A stretch of 5,821 nt of DNA. Source: an uncultured Pseudomonadota bacterium (GTDB lineage Bacteria > Myxococcota_A > UBA796 > CAJQPC01). The stretch lies in the NCBI GenBank assembly GCA_937915955.1, contig CALGIB010000003.1, positions 1 to 5,821 on the forward strand, read 5' to 3'. The notes under the pieces are model-generated. The model made no database searches and was not told the origin of the DNA. It worked only from the letters and a program-made list of their open reading frames with translations. Each line of letters opens with the position of its first letter. Positions within the stretch are counted from its first letter, which is position 1. This document shows, piece by piece, positions 1 to 5,821 of the stretch. The translations under genes were made by a program, and so were the position numbers.

Positions 1-389
1 AAGCTGACCTCGAGGATGGAGTTCAGGATGCTGCGCGGCACGTACATGCCGAGCTTCAAGTCCACCTCGTAGAGGGCGCGGGTCCGGTCGGGGCCCTCGG
101 ACGTCAGCTCCCAGCAGCCGTCGTTGGCTCGGAAGGCACCCTGAACGAGCGTCCACTCGATGCGCAGCGAGCCTGGGACCGGACCGGGCCGCTCAACCAG
201 CTCAAGTGTGTACGCGATCTCCCGCACCAGCCGCAGCCAGAAGCGCACCTCCCAGCGGTCGGACCCGGCGCTGAGGACTTCGACCCTGGTCGTGGTCTCG
301 AGGAAGCTCGGGTAGGCGGCGAAGTCGACGATGACGTCGCGCACGAGCGTGAGCGGGGCGTCGATGTCGACACTCGCCGTGGCCCTCAC
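1..389 (-). CDS. SRPBCC / START-like (Coq10/RatA-type) domain protein, 3' end missing
   Basis: The first 129 residues are visible. They begin at a GTG whose last two bases belong to the TGA of the recG-like gene (GTGA overlap, 4 bp). A GGAG lies 10 nt upstream at 400-403, and the frame is open to the window edge. The translation shows the SRPBCC helix-grip pattern. An opening beta strand and helix SVDIDAPLTLVRDVIVDFAAYPSFL (residues 6-30) contains the family's D-x-x-x-YP-x-FL signature. Strands follow (VEVLSAG, WEVRFWLRLV, IAYTLELVERPG), then W-LVQGAFRANDGCWEL, which resembles the GPFxxxxGxW region of Coq10/RatA proteins. The last visible part, EVDLKLGMYVPRSILNSILEVS, is the start of the long C-terminal helix. 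About 20 residues are probably missing. Proteins of this fold bind lipids, quinones or other hydrophobic ligands, and some act on ribosomes (RatA); the ligand here cannot be told. There is no signal peptide in the visible part, so it is likely cytosolic. Confidence 0.82.
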   Translation of the reverse strand, partial: MRATASVDIDAPLTLVRDVIVDFAAYPSFLETTTRVEVLSAGSDRWEVRFWLRLVREIAYTLELVERPGPVPGSLRIEWTLVQGAFRANDGCWELTSEGPDRTRALYEVDLKLGMYVPRSILNSILEVS

Positions 390-2857
390 CGGTCGGAGTC
401 TCCGCCGCCCGGACGACGGCGGCGACGGCGGCTGCGCGACCGCGAGCGCCGCCCCTCCTTGGCCGTCTCACCCATCAGCTCGGGGTGGCGCTCGCGCACG
501 CTCTTGGCGATCAGGCGGTTGACCCGCTGCCGCAGGTCCGGGTCGGCCTTGAGCACGCCCAGCGCCGCCCGTCGGGCGCGCAGCAGCATGGTCCTGTCCC
601 GGGAGGTGTCCGCCGCCTGGAACTCGGGCAGCTCACCCTCGCGCCCGCCCAGCAGCGCGGAGTCGCCTCGGACGAGGCGGTCCTGCTCGGCGACCGCGAA
701 GCCGTCCTGCTCCCGCGAGATCAGCTCCACGAGCTTGAGCCCCTCCTCGTCCGGCTGCTCGGAGAGCACGAAGTTGCAGAGGCCCGGCTCCCGGCCCCGG
801 GCCACGTGCCCTCGGAGCCGGTGCAGCCGCACCAGGTCGTAGCGATCCGCGTGCTCGACGTGCATGACCGTGGCGTTGGCCACCTCGGGCAGGTCCTCGA
901 TCAGCGTGGTCGCGACGAGCACGTCGATGCGGCGATGCTGGAAGTCCGAGAACACCCGGAACTGGTCTTCGCGGCTCATTCCGCCGTGGTACAGCGCGAC
1001 CCGGCGACCGGGCACGGCCTCGGCCCCGAGCGCAGCGACCAGCTGGCGAGCGCGCTGCACCGGCAGCAAGTCGTCCTGGCCGTTCAGCACTGGGAAGGCG
1101 ATGTAGGCCTGGCGTCCGGCGTCCAGGCGCGAGCGGAGCTCGGCGTAGGCCTCGGCGCGCTGATCCGGCTGCCGGACGCGCGCCTGAACAAGCTGTCGGT
1201 CGGGATCGGAGAGCACGCTGATGTCGTGGTCGCTGAACAGCGTGAAGGTCAGCCCCACCGGGATCGGCACGGCCGTGACGACCAGCAGATCCGGGTGGAC
1301 CCCCTTCTGGGCCAGCGCGGCCCGGTCCAGCTGACCGAAGGCGCTGCGCTCTTCGACGATGACCAGGCCGAGCTTCTTGAAGTCGGGGAAGGCCTTGACG
1401 AGCTCGTGCGTTGCGAAGACGCAGTTGGACTCGCCGCGACGCAGGGCGTCGATCTGCGCCTCGGCTGGCGGGTCGACCAGCAGCTGCGGCACGAGCCCGA
1501 GTGAGCGCAGGACGGGCTCGGCGTAGAGGTAGCGGTGGATCGCCGAGGTGCGATCGGGCGCCAGGAAGCAGACCTGCGCCTTGCCCTCGGCCACGGTTAG
1601 GGCCGCCAGCATCGCCACGATCGACTTGCCCGAGCCCACGTCGCCCTGGAGCAGGCGCGTCATCGCCCAGGGCTTGCGCAGGTCGCGGCGGATCTCGTCG
1701 AAGACCAGCTCCTGCTGGTCGTTCAGCACGATGCCGTGCTGCTGCTGGAGGCGACCGACCACCTCGTGCTTGAGCGGATGGGGCAGACCTCGGAGCTGAA
1801 CGGGCTTCCTCGCCGCGGCGGCGATCTGGTAGTAGAGCAGCTCCTCGAAGGCCCAACGCTGCCGACCGTGGGCGGTCCCCGAGGTCGGTACGTGGGTCTC
1901 GACGAGGGCCGTCTCGATGTCCGAGATGCGGGCCGACTGCAGGATCGCTCGCGGGATCGGGTCCAGCAGTTCGTCGCCGTGCTCGGAGAGCGCCAGACGG
2001 ATCAAGCGCCAGAGATCGGCGTCGTCGACCTCCTCCACCCCGTACTTTGGCCGGCGGACCCGGCCGCGGGCGTCCTGGGCCCAGATCATCGCCTCGTAGA
2101 GCACCCGACGCTCATCCACGAACTCGGCGCGGCCGACGAGGGTGACCTCTCCAGCCCCGGGCAGGTCGGGCGGGCCCTGGCCGTGCCAGTGACACCGCAC
2201 CACCCGCTCGCCGCAGGCCAGATCCAGCTCCTCGGCGCGACCCAGTGGGCCAAAGCGCGTCCAGCGAGCCAGGATCGTGCCCGAGAGCGCCAGGGTCTCG
2301 CCGTCGTCGGGCCAGGGCGCGTCCGGCTCGGCGAGGTCCAGGATCTCCTGCTCCTCGGGCAGGAGACGGAGCAGCTCCGCGATGGTCTCGATGCCGCCGT
2401 CCGCGAGATCCTCGAGCAGCTGAGGCGAGACGCCGTCCAGCGCGCTGACCGGCCGTCCTGTGGCGCCCGGAGCACCGAGCGCGTGCCGGGTCTTCGGCTT
2501 GGCCGGCTCGGGGGGTGCCGCTGGGGCGGGCTGGGGCTCGTCCGGGAGCTGCACCAGCTCGACGCTGGGCAGGGTCTCTGGCTGCCGCGACTCGAGCTCC
2601 GCCAGGCAAGCGTCGAGGTGCATGACCGCGGACTGAAGAGGCGCGAGTCGCTCCGTCCAGGGCAGCCCGTCCAGACCGGAGAGCGCCTGTACCGCCTGGG
2701 TCAGCCCCTGGTCTCCCTCGAGCTCGGCGGCGGCCTGCTCGAGCAGAGGGCCGCATGTCCGCTCGATCCACCGGTGCGACCAGAGCCAGGCGCCGTCCTC
2801 GCGCGCGGCGTGCGCCAGCGCTCGACGAACCCGCCCCAGACCTCGCGGAGCCTGCAT
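386..2857 (-). CDS. recG: RecG-family ATP-dependent DNA helicase with degenerate helicase motifs
   Basis: An 823-residue protein; canonical RecG (about 690 in E. coli) remodels stalled replication forks and branched DNA. Order: helical N-terminal extension (1-100), Pro/Ala-rich linker (105-122), the RecG entry helix segment LDGVSPQLLEDLADGGIETI at 140-159, OB-fold wedge (about 187-260), helicase lobe 1 (about 370-550), lobe 2 (about 565-700), then a RecG-type C-terminal segment including DGFAVAEQD and GREGELPEF (718-746). The Q-motif Gln (382) and Walker A GDVGSGKS (405-412) are good. Other motifs diverge: DEQHRFG is EERSAFG (502-508), TATPIPRTL is TAVPIPVGL, IEVGVDVPNA is IEDLPEVANA (653-661), and LRGRVGRG is LRGHVARG (681-688). 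RGPGE reads RGDSA. The tail 803-815 is nearly all Arg/Ser. The ATG lies 2 nt after the greA stop with only a weak ribosome site, so it is probably translationally coupled. I am sure of the family, not of helicase activity; it could be a second, diverged RecG paralog. Confidence 0.88.
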   Translation of the reverse strand: MQAPRGLGRVRRALAHAAREDGAWLWSHRWIERTCGPLLEQAAAELEGDQGLTQAVQALSGLDGLPWTERLAPLQSAVMHLDACLAELESRQPETLPSVELVQLPDEPQPAPAAPPEPAKPKTRHALGAPGATGRPVSALDGVSPQLLEDLADGGIETIAELLRLLPEEQEILDLAEPDAPWPDDGETLALSGTILARWTRFGPLGRAEELDLACGERVVRCHWHGQGPPDLPGAGEVTLVGRAEFVDERRVLYEAMIWAQDARGRVRRPKYGVEEVDDADLWRLIRLALSEHGDELLDPIPRAILQSARISDIETALVETHVPTSGTAHGRQRWAFEELLYYQIAAAARKPVQLRGLPHPLKHEVVGRLQQQHGIVLNDQQELVFDEIRRDLRKPWAMTRLLQGDVGSGKSIVAMLAALTVAEGKAQVCFLAPDRTSAIHRYLYAEPVLRSLGLVPQLLVDPPAEAQIDALRRGESNCVFATHELVKAFPDFKKLGLVIVEERSAFGQLDRAALAQKGVHPDLLVVTAVPIPVGLTFTLFSDHDISVLSDPDRQLVQARVRQPDQRAEAYAELRSRLDAGRQAYIAFPVLNGQDDLLPVQRARQLVAALGAEAVPGRRVALYHGGMSREDQFRVFSDFQHRRIDVLVATTLIEDLPEVANATVMHVEHADRYDLVRLHRLRGHVARGREPGLCNFVLSEQPDEEGLKLVELISREQDGFAVAEQDRLVRGDSALLGGREGELPEFQAADTSRDRTMLLRARRAALGVLKADPDLRQRVNRLIAKSVRERHPELMGETAKEGRRSRSRSRRRRRRPGGGDSDR

Positions 2858-2859
2858 GA

Positions 2860-3336
2860 TCAGGTGTACTTGACTTCGAGGATCTCGTAGGCCCGCTCGC
2901 CGCCCGGGGCCTGGACCCGCACCTCTTCACCCTCGGCCTTGCCGATGAGCGCGCGACCGATGGGCGAGGTGTAGGAGATCAGGCCCAGCTTCACGTCGGC
3001 TTCGTAGTCGCTGACGATGCGGTACGTGACCTCCTCCTCGGTGTCGACGTTGAGCAGATCCACGGTCGTGCCGAAGATGATCAGACCGGTCTTGGGGACC
3101 TTGGAGACGTCGATGACCTCGGCGGTCGCGACGCGGGTCTCCATGTGGGCGATCTTGGCCTCGACCATGCCCTGGCGGTCCTTGGCGGTGTCGTACTCGG
3201 CGTTCTCGGAGAGATCGCCGTGGGCCCGCGCCTCGGCGATGGCTACGACACACTCGGGACGCAGGACGGACTTGTAGTGCTTCAGCTCGGCCGTGAGGCG
3301 CTCGTAGCCCTCTGGCGTGATCGGGTTTCGCTGCAT
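2860..3336 (-). CDS. greA: Transcription elongation factor GreA
   Basis: Binds the secondary channel of RNA polymerase and stimulates cleavage of the backtracked transcript 3' end, rescuing arrested complexes. With the ATG start used here the protein is 158 residues, the same as E. coli GreA. The N-terminal coiled coil carries HGDLSENAEYDTAKDR at 39-54, and its two tip acidic residues fall at D41 and E44, exactly as in E. coli. The C-terminal FKBP-like domain has ISYTSPIGRALIGK at 120-133 and a GEEVRVQAPGG segment. An alternative GTG nine bases upstream (3345) would add MSG; I prefer the ATG because of its AGGTG ribosome site and the family length. The gene follows the pyrC-like gene by 12 nt, and its stop is 2 nt from the recG-like start, so it is probably cotranscribed with both. 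All catalytic-loop features are intact, so I expect normal function. Confidence 0.96.
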   Translation of the reverse strand: MQRNPITPEGYERLTAELKHYKSVLRPECVVAIAEARAHGDLSENAEYDTAKDRQGMVEAKIAHMETRVATAEVIDVSKVPKTGLIIFGTTVDLLNVDTEEEVTYRIVSDYEADVKLGLISYTSPIGRALIGKAEGEEVRVQAPGGERAYEILEVKYT

Positions 3337-3342
3337 TCCTGA

Positions 3343-3347
3343 CACCT
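3343..3347 (-). promoter_or_regulatory. Shine-Dalgarno that selects the greA start
   Basis: AGGTG on the minus strand, separated by 6 nt (TCAGGA) from the ATG at 3334-3336. The competing in-frame GTG at 3343-3345 lies inside this site and has no purine-rich sequence ahead of it. The site starts just after the TGA of the pyrC-like gene at 3349-3351. Confidence 0.6.
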
Positions 3348-3348
3348 A

Positions 3349-4614
3349 TCACAAGACGCTGTGGACGACCCGGCCCTGATGCAGGGTGTGCCGGACCCGG
3401 CCGGGGAGGCTGCGTCCCGTCAGCGGCGTATTGCGGCACTTGCTGTGGAAGCGCACGGGATCGACCGTCCAGGTGCCCTCGCCCTCGACGACCGCGAGCT
3501 CGGCGGGGGCACCCTCGGCCACGCGTCGATCCAGGCCCAGCAAGCGCGCCGGGCCCGTGGACAGCGCGCGGATCGCGACCGACAGGTCCCCCGATCCCGC
3601 GAGCACGCAGGCCAGCGCGGTCTCCAGGCCGACCGCGCCAGGGCGGGCATGGGAGAACTCCAGCTCCTTGTCCACGAGCGTTCGCGGGCGGTGCCCCGAG
3701 CTCGCTCCCAGCAGGGTCCCGTCCCTGAGGGCGTCCAGGACCGCGCGACGGTCGGACTCCTCGCGCAGCGGCGGCAGCAGGCGGGTGTTCGAGTCGTAGC
3801 AGGAGTCCAGCACGGCCTGGTCGGTCAGCAGCGTGTGCAGGGCGATGGTGGTCCCGGTGATGGGCACACCCTCCTGCCGGGCGCGCCTCAGCCAGGCCAC
3901 CGCGAGCGCGGCGGTGATGCCCAGGATGTGGATGTGGGCGCCCGTGTAGCGCGCCATCGAGATGAGGCGGGCGACCGCCAGCTCCTCGGCAGCGGCGGGC
4001 AGCCCTCGCAGCCCCGCCAGCAGCGAGGCCGGGCCTTCGTGCATCGAGGCCACGCTCTCGAGCGCCTCCTCTCCCGCCCTGAGCAGCACGGGGAGCCCAA
4101 AGGGCCGGGCGTAGAGCAGCGCGTTGCGGAGCACCAGCGAGTCCGGGACCAGGCGATCTCCGTTGCTGAAGGCCACCGCCCCGGCCTCGGCCATGAGCCC
4201 GAGCTCGGCCAGCTCCTCGCCGCGGAGTCCCTGGGTGAGGCCGCCGGCAACGAGGACCTCGATGCAGGCCTCGTCCTTGGCGCGGCTCGCGAGCTCCCGC
4301 ACGATGGCGGCGTCGTCCACGGTCGGGTCGGTGGCTGGTGAGGCCAGGACGGCGGTGAAGCCGCCCGCGGCAGCGGCCCGAGAGCCGGTCTCGAGCGTCT
4401 CCCGCCAGGTGATGCCGGGATCCCCCAGCTCCGCGTCGAGGTCCACCAGGGCAGGACAGACCACGGCACCTGAGCAGTCCAGGTGCTCGTCTGCGGGCCC
4501 GAGACCTGCGCCGACCGCCTGGACACGGCCGTCGCGGATCAGGACGTCCGCGCGCTCGTCCCGACCGCTGGCCGGGCAGAGGACTCGACCACCCTCAAGC
4601 TTGAGCGTGCTCAT
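3349..4614 (-). CDS. pyrC': Dihydroorotase-like protein lacking catalytic residues (PyrC'-type, probable PyrB partner)
   Basis: A 421-residue amidohydrolase-fold protein of dihydroorotase type, full length for the family. The N-terminal beta-sandwich strand pattern (GRVLCP, ADVLIRDGRVQAVG) and the barrel landmarks are recognisable, but active-site residues are replaced. The DLHVHLREPG motif reads DLDAELGDPG at 58-67, so both metal-ligand His become D60 and E62 and the substrate Arg becomes G64. MPNT reads SPAT at 92-95 (Asn to A94). The His of the HxED-like segment is R179. HIxHVS reads HIHILG at 227-232, so the ligand His is I230. The catalytic Asp of ATDHAPH is G307 in SSGHRPR at 305-311. 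PPLR (281-284) and GLET (329-332) remain. It should therefore not hydrolyse dihydroorotate. In Pseudomonas an inactive PyrC' encoded next to pyrB is needed to assemble the dodecameric carbamoyltransferase; by its position and 20-bp overlap with pyrB I infer the same role here. A divergent amidohydrolase with another activity is less likely, as the metal site is gone. Confidence 0.9.
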   Translation of the reverse strand: MSTLKLEGGRVLCPASGRDERADVLIRDGRVQAVGAGLGPADEHLDCSGAVVCPALVDLDAELGDPGITWRETLETGSRAAAAGGFTAVLASPATDPTVDDAAIVRELASRAKDEACIEVLVAGGLTQGLRGEELAELGLMAEAGAVAFSNGDRLVPDSLVLRNALLYARPFGLPVLLRAGEEALESVASMHEGPASLLAGLRGLPAAAEELAVARLISMARYTGAHIHILGITAALAVAWLRRARQEGVPITGTTIALHTLLTDQAVLDSCYDSNTRLLPPLREESDRRAVLDALRDGTLLGASSGHRPRTLVDKELEFSHARPGAVGLETALACVLAGSGDLSVAIRALSTGPARLLGLDRRVAEGAPAELAVVEGEGTWTVDPVRFHSKCRNTPLTGRSLPGRVRHTLHQGRVVHSVL

Positions 4615-5530
4615 CCTCGCCTCCGTCCAAGAGCAGAAAGAGCAGCGCCATGCGAACGGCGACGCCGTTGGTGACCTGCTCCATGATGACCGAGCGCGGT
4701 CCGTCGGCCACCTCGGGGCTCATCTCGACGCCTCGATTGATCGGCCCGGGGTGCATGACCAGCACCTTGTCCGAGGCCCGGGCGAGCTTCTTGGCGTCCA
4801 GGCCGTAGAGGTGGCTGTACTCGCGGCTGCTGGGCAGCATCGCGCGGTCCAGCCGCTCGCGCTGGATACGCAGCATCATGATGACGTCGGCCTCTTCCAG
4901 CACATCGTCGATGCGATGCCGGACCTCGACCCCGGGCCGCGCGAGCTCGGGACGGCACATCGTGCCTGGCCCGGCCAGCAGCACCCGCGCGCCCATGGTC
5001 GGGAGGCCGTAGATGTTCGAGCGGGCCACGCGGCTGTGGATCACGTCCCCGACGATGGCGACGGTGCGGCCCTCGAGGCTGCCCAGGTGGTCCCGCATCG
5101 TGAGCATGTCCAGCAGGGCCTGGGTGGGGTGCTCGTTGATGCCGTCACCGGCGTTGATCACGCTGAAGTCGAAGCCGCGGGCCAGCATGTGGGCCGCGCC
5201 CGCGCAGCCGTGCCGAAGGATGACCAGATCCGGCGCCATCGCGGCGATGTTGCGCGCCGTGTCCATCAGCGTCTCGCCCTTCTTCGTGGACGAGCTCGAG
5301 GCGGAGAAGCCGACGGTGTCCGCGGAGAGCCGCTTGGCCGCCAGGTCGAAGCTGAGCTTCGTCCGCGTGGAGTTCTCGAAGAAGGCCGAGACCACCGTCC
5401 GGCCCCGAAGCGTAGGCACCTTCTTGATGCGACGCCGGCTGACCTCGCGGAAGCGAGCCGCGGTGTCCAGGATCCGAGTGATCTCCTCGGCGGGGACATC
5501 TCGCAGGCCGAGGAGATCCTTGCGCTTCAC
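4595..5530 (-). CDS. pyrB: Aspartate carbamoyltransferase catalytic subunit
   Basis: Catalyses carbamoyl phosphate + L-aspartate to N-carbamoyl-L-aspartate, the first committed step of cytosolic de novo pyrimidine synthesis. The 311 residues match the usual catalytic-chain length. The carbamoyl-phosphate-binding domain comes first, with FFENSTRTKLSF at 50-61 (STRT at 54-57), the mobile-loop Ser/Lys in SSSSTKKGET at 78-87, and HPTQ at 134-137. The aspartate-binding domain follows, with VGDVIHSRVARSN at 160-172, RIQRER at 221-226 and HPGPINRGVE at 260-269. All key residues of the family appear present, so I expect an active enzyme. The start is GTG, chosen because GGGAG lies 6 nt upstream and the protein then opens with MKRKDLLGL, normal for the family. 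Its last 20 bases overlap the next gene, which encodes a dihydroorotase-like protein without an active site. That arrangement suggests a PyrB-PyrC' complex. No pyrI-type regulatory chain is present in the window. Confidence 0.97.
   Translation of the reverse strand: MKRKDLLGLRDVPAEEITRILDTAARFREVSRRRIKKVPTLRGRTVVSAFFENSTRTKLSFDLAAKRLSADTVGFSASSSSTKKGETLMDTARNIAAMAPDLVILRHGCAGAAHMLARGFDFSVINAGDGINEHPTQALLDMLTMRDHLGSLEGRTVAIVGDVIHSRVARSNIYGLPTMGARVLLAGPGTMCRPELARPGVEVRHRIDDVLEEADVIMMLRIQRERLDRAMLPSSREYSHLYGLDAKKLARASDKVLVMHPGPINRGVEMSPEVADGPRSVIMEQVTNGVAVRMALLFLLLDGGEDEHAQA
4620..4624 (-). promoter_or_regulatory. Shine-Dalgarno of the pyrC-like gene, inside pyrB
   Basis: GGAGG on the minus strand, 5 nt ahead of the ATG at 4612-4614. 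It lies within the last codons of pyrB, so translation of the pyrC-like gene can begin while ribosomes are finishing pyrB. This fits near-stoichiometric coupled production of two partner proteins, and it supports the ATG as the true start. Confidence 0.75.
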
Positions 5531-5558
5531 CGTGTGCTCCCAGCGCCTCGGCGCGCGG

Positions 5559-5821
5559 TCAGGCCGAGCGGGCCTCGACCGTAATCGAGTCCGCCTCCGA
5601 CCCGTCTTCGACGAAGGAAACCGTCACACGATCGCCCTTCGAGGTCTCGAGCCGGCGCCCCACGAAGTCGGCCGCGACAGGCAGCTCACGGTGGCCTCGA
5701 TCGACCAGGACGGCCAGCTTGATGCAGGCTGGGCGGCCGAAGTCCATCAGCAGATCGAGCGCCGCGCGGACCGTGCGGCCGGTGAAGAGCACGTCGTCCA
5801 CCAGGATCAACGTCGCGCCGT
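5559..5821 (-). CDS. pyrR: PyrR, pyrimidine operon regulator / uracil phosphoribosyltransferase (5' end missing)
   Basis: C-terminal 86 residues or so of a PyrR-type phosphoribosyltransferase; the family is usually about 180 residues, so roughly half lies beyond the window edge. The visible part begins within the PRPP-binding signature (LILVDDVLFTGRTVRAALD) and continues through the PyrR-typical stretch FGRPACIKLAVLVDRGHRELP and an ADFVGRRLETS segment, ending at a TGA. Known for the family: PyrR binds UMP/PRPP, in many bacteria controls pyr mRNA by attenuation, and often has weak uracil phosphoribosyltransferase activity. The reading frame is open through the edge, with GAT preceding LILVDD, so the Leu encoded by TTG at 5808-5810 is internal and not a start. 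It is followed by pyrB after 28 nt, supporting a shared transcript. Any PyrR-responsive leader would be upstream of pyrR, outside the window. Whether it acts as an RNA regulator here is inference. Confidence 0.95.
   Translation of the reverse strand, partial: GATLILVDDVLFTGRTVRAALDLLMDFGRPACIKLAVLVDRGHRELPVAADFVGRRLETSKGDRVTVSFVEDGSEADSITVEARSA

Noticed and set aside
400..456. CG-rich repeats (CCGCCG / CGGCGG) near the end of the recG-like gene, possibly a hairpin
   Set aside because: They lie inside coding sequence for the Arg-rich tail and Gly run, have no T tract, and the next gene overlaps the stop codon, so a terminator here is unlikely.
386..2857. Possibility that the odd RecG motifs arise from frameshifts or sequencing error
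   Set aside because: Each altered motif is flanked on both sides by good RecG sequence in the same frame, and the changes are scattered substitutions, which frameshifts would not produce.
485..2890. Long plus-strand open frames (485-1504 and 1736-2890) opposite the recG-like gene
   Set aside because: They are mirror frames of a real coding region, rich in Arg, Gly, Leu and Val, with no recognisable domain and no convincing ribosome site; they are GC-driven artefacts.
3361..4341. A 326-codon plus-strand frame opposite the pyrC-like gene
   Set aside because: It is antisense to a gene with recognisable dihydroorotase-fold landmarks; its composition (Arg, Gly, Gln, His) is typical of a shadow frame.
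3349..4614. Possibility that the pyrC-like gene is a decaying pseudogene
   Set aside because: It is full length with no stop or frameshift, has a strong ribosome site and overlaps pyrB. Only active-site residues are lost, as in the maintained PyrC' subunits of other bacteria.
5543..5554. Short inverted repeat GCGCCGAGGCGC between pyrR and pyrB
   Set aside because: The stem is only 4-5 bp with a tiny loop and no T tract, so it is not a terminator. Such palindromes are common in GC-rich DNA. It does not resemble a PyrR-binding leader, and 28 nt is too short for an attenuator.
4124..5584. A 486-codon open frame on the plus strand opposite pyrB and the pyrC-like gene
   Set aside because: It is antisense to two genes with clear family motifs. 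Its translation is low-complexity and matches no family I recognise, and long antisense frames are expected at this GC content.

Overview
The window is a compact, GC-rich stretch in which every supportable gene lies on the minus strand. Read in the direction of transcription (high to low coordinate), the order is pyrR (5' end cut off by the window edge), pyrB, a pyrC-like gene, greA, a recG-like helicase gene, and an SRPBCC/START-domain gene cut off at position 1. Gaps are very short or negative: 28 nt between pyrR and pyrB, a 20-bp overlap of pyrB and pyrC', 12 nt between pyrC' and greA, 2 nt between greA and recG, and a 4-bp GTGA overlap of recG and the SRPBCC gene. I see no internal terminator or promoter, so this looks like one polycistronic unit. 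No RNA gene, mobile element, CRISPR array or non-coding stretch longer than 28 bases is present.

The organism is a high-GC bacterium. Strong G+C bias, GTG starts, PyrR with PyrB and a PyrC-like protein, and Arg/Ala-rich proteins would fit a Myxococcota/deltaproteobacterial-type genome. That placement is an impression from style and gene content, not a demonstrated assignment.

The upstream half is a pyrimidine module. PyrR is a PRPP-binding regulator/uracil phosphoribosyltransferase. PyrB is a complete aspartate carbamoyltransferase with all its signature motifs. The adjacent PyrC-like protein has the dihydroorotase fold but has lost the metal-binding HxH pair, a further metal-ligand His and the catalytic Asp. 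It therefore most resembles the non-catalytic PyrC' subunits that scaffold PyrB in Pseudomonas-type aspartate transcarbamoylase. A catalytic dihydroorotase must then be encoded elsewhere.

The downstream half is an information-processing module. GreA is canonical. The RecG-family protein has a good Walker A motif and recognisable RecG architecture, but the DExH box, motif III, motif V and the arginine-bearing motif VI are all altered. It also carries an extended N-terminus and an Arg-rich C-terminal tail. The window's most notable feature is that two of its six genes look like enzyme-family members with degenerate active sites. Otherwise it reads as ordinary housekeeping chromosome; I found no sign of a mobile or defence system.
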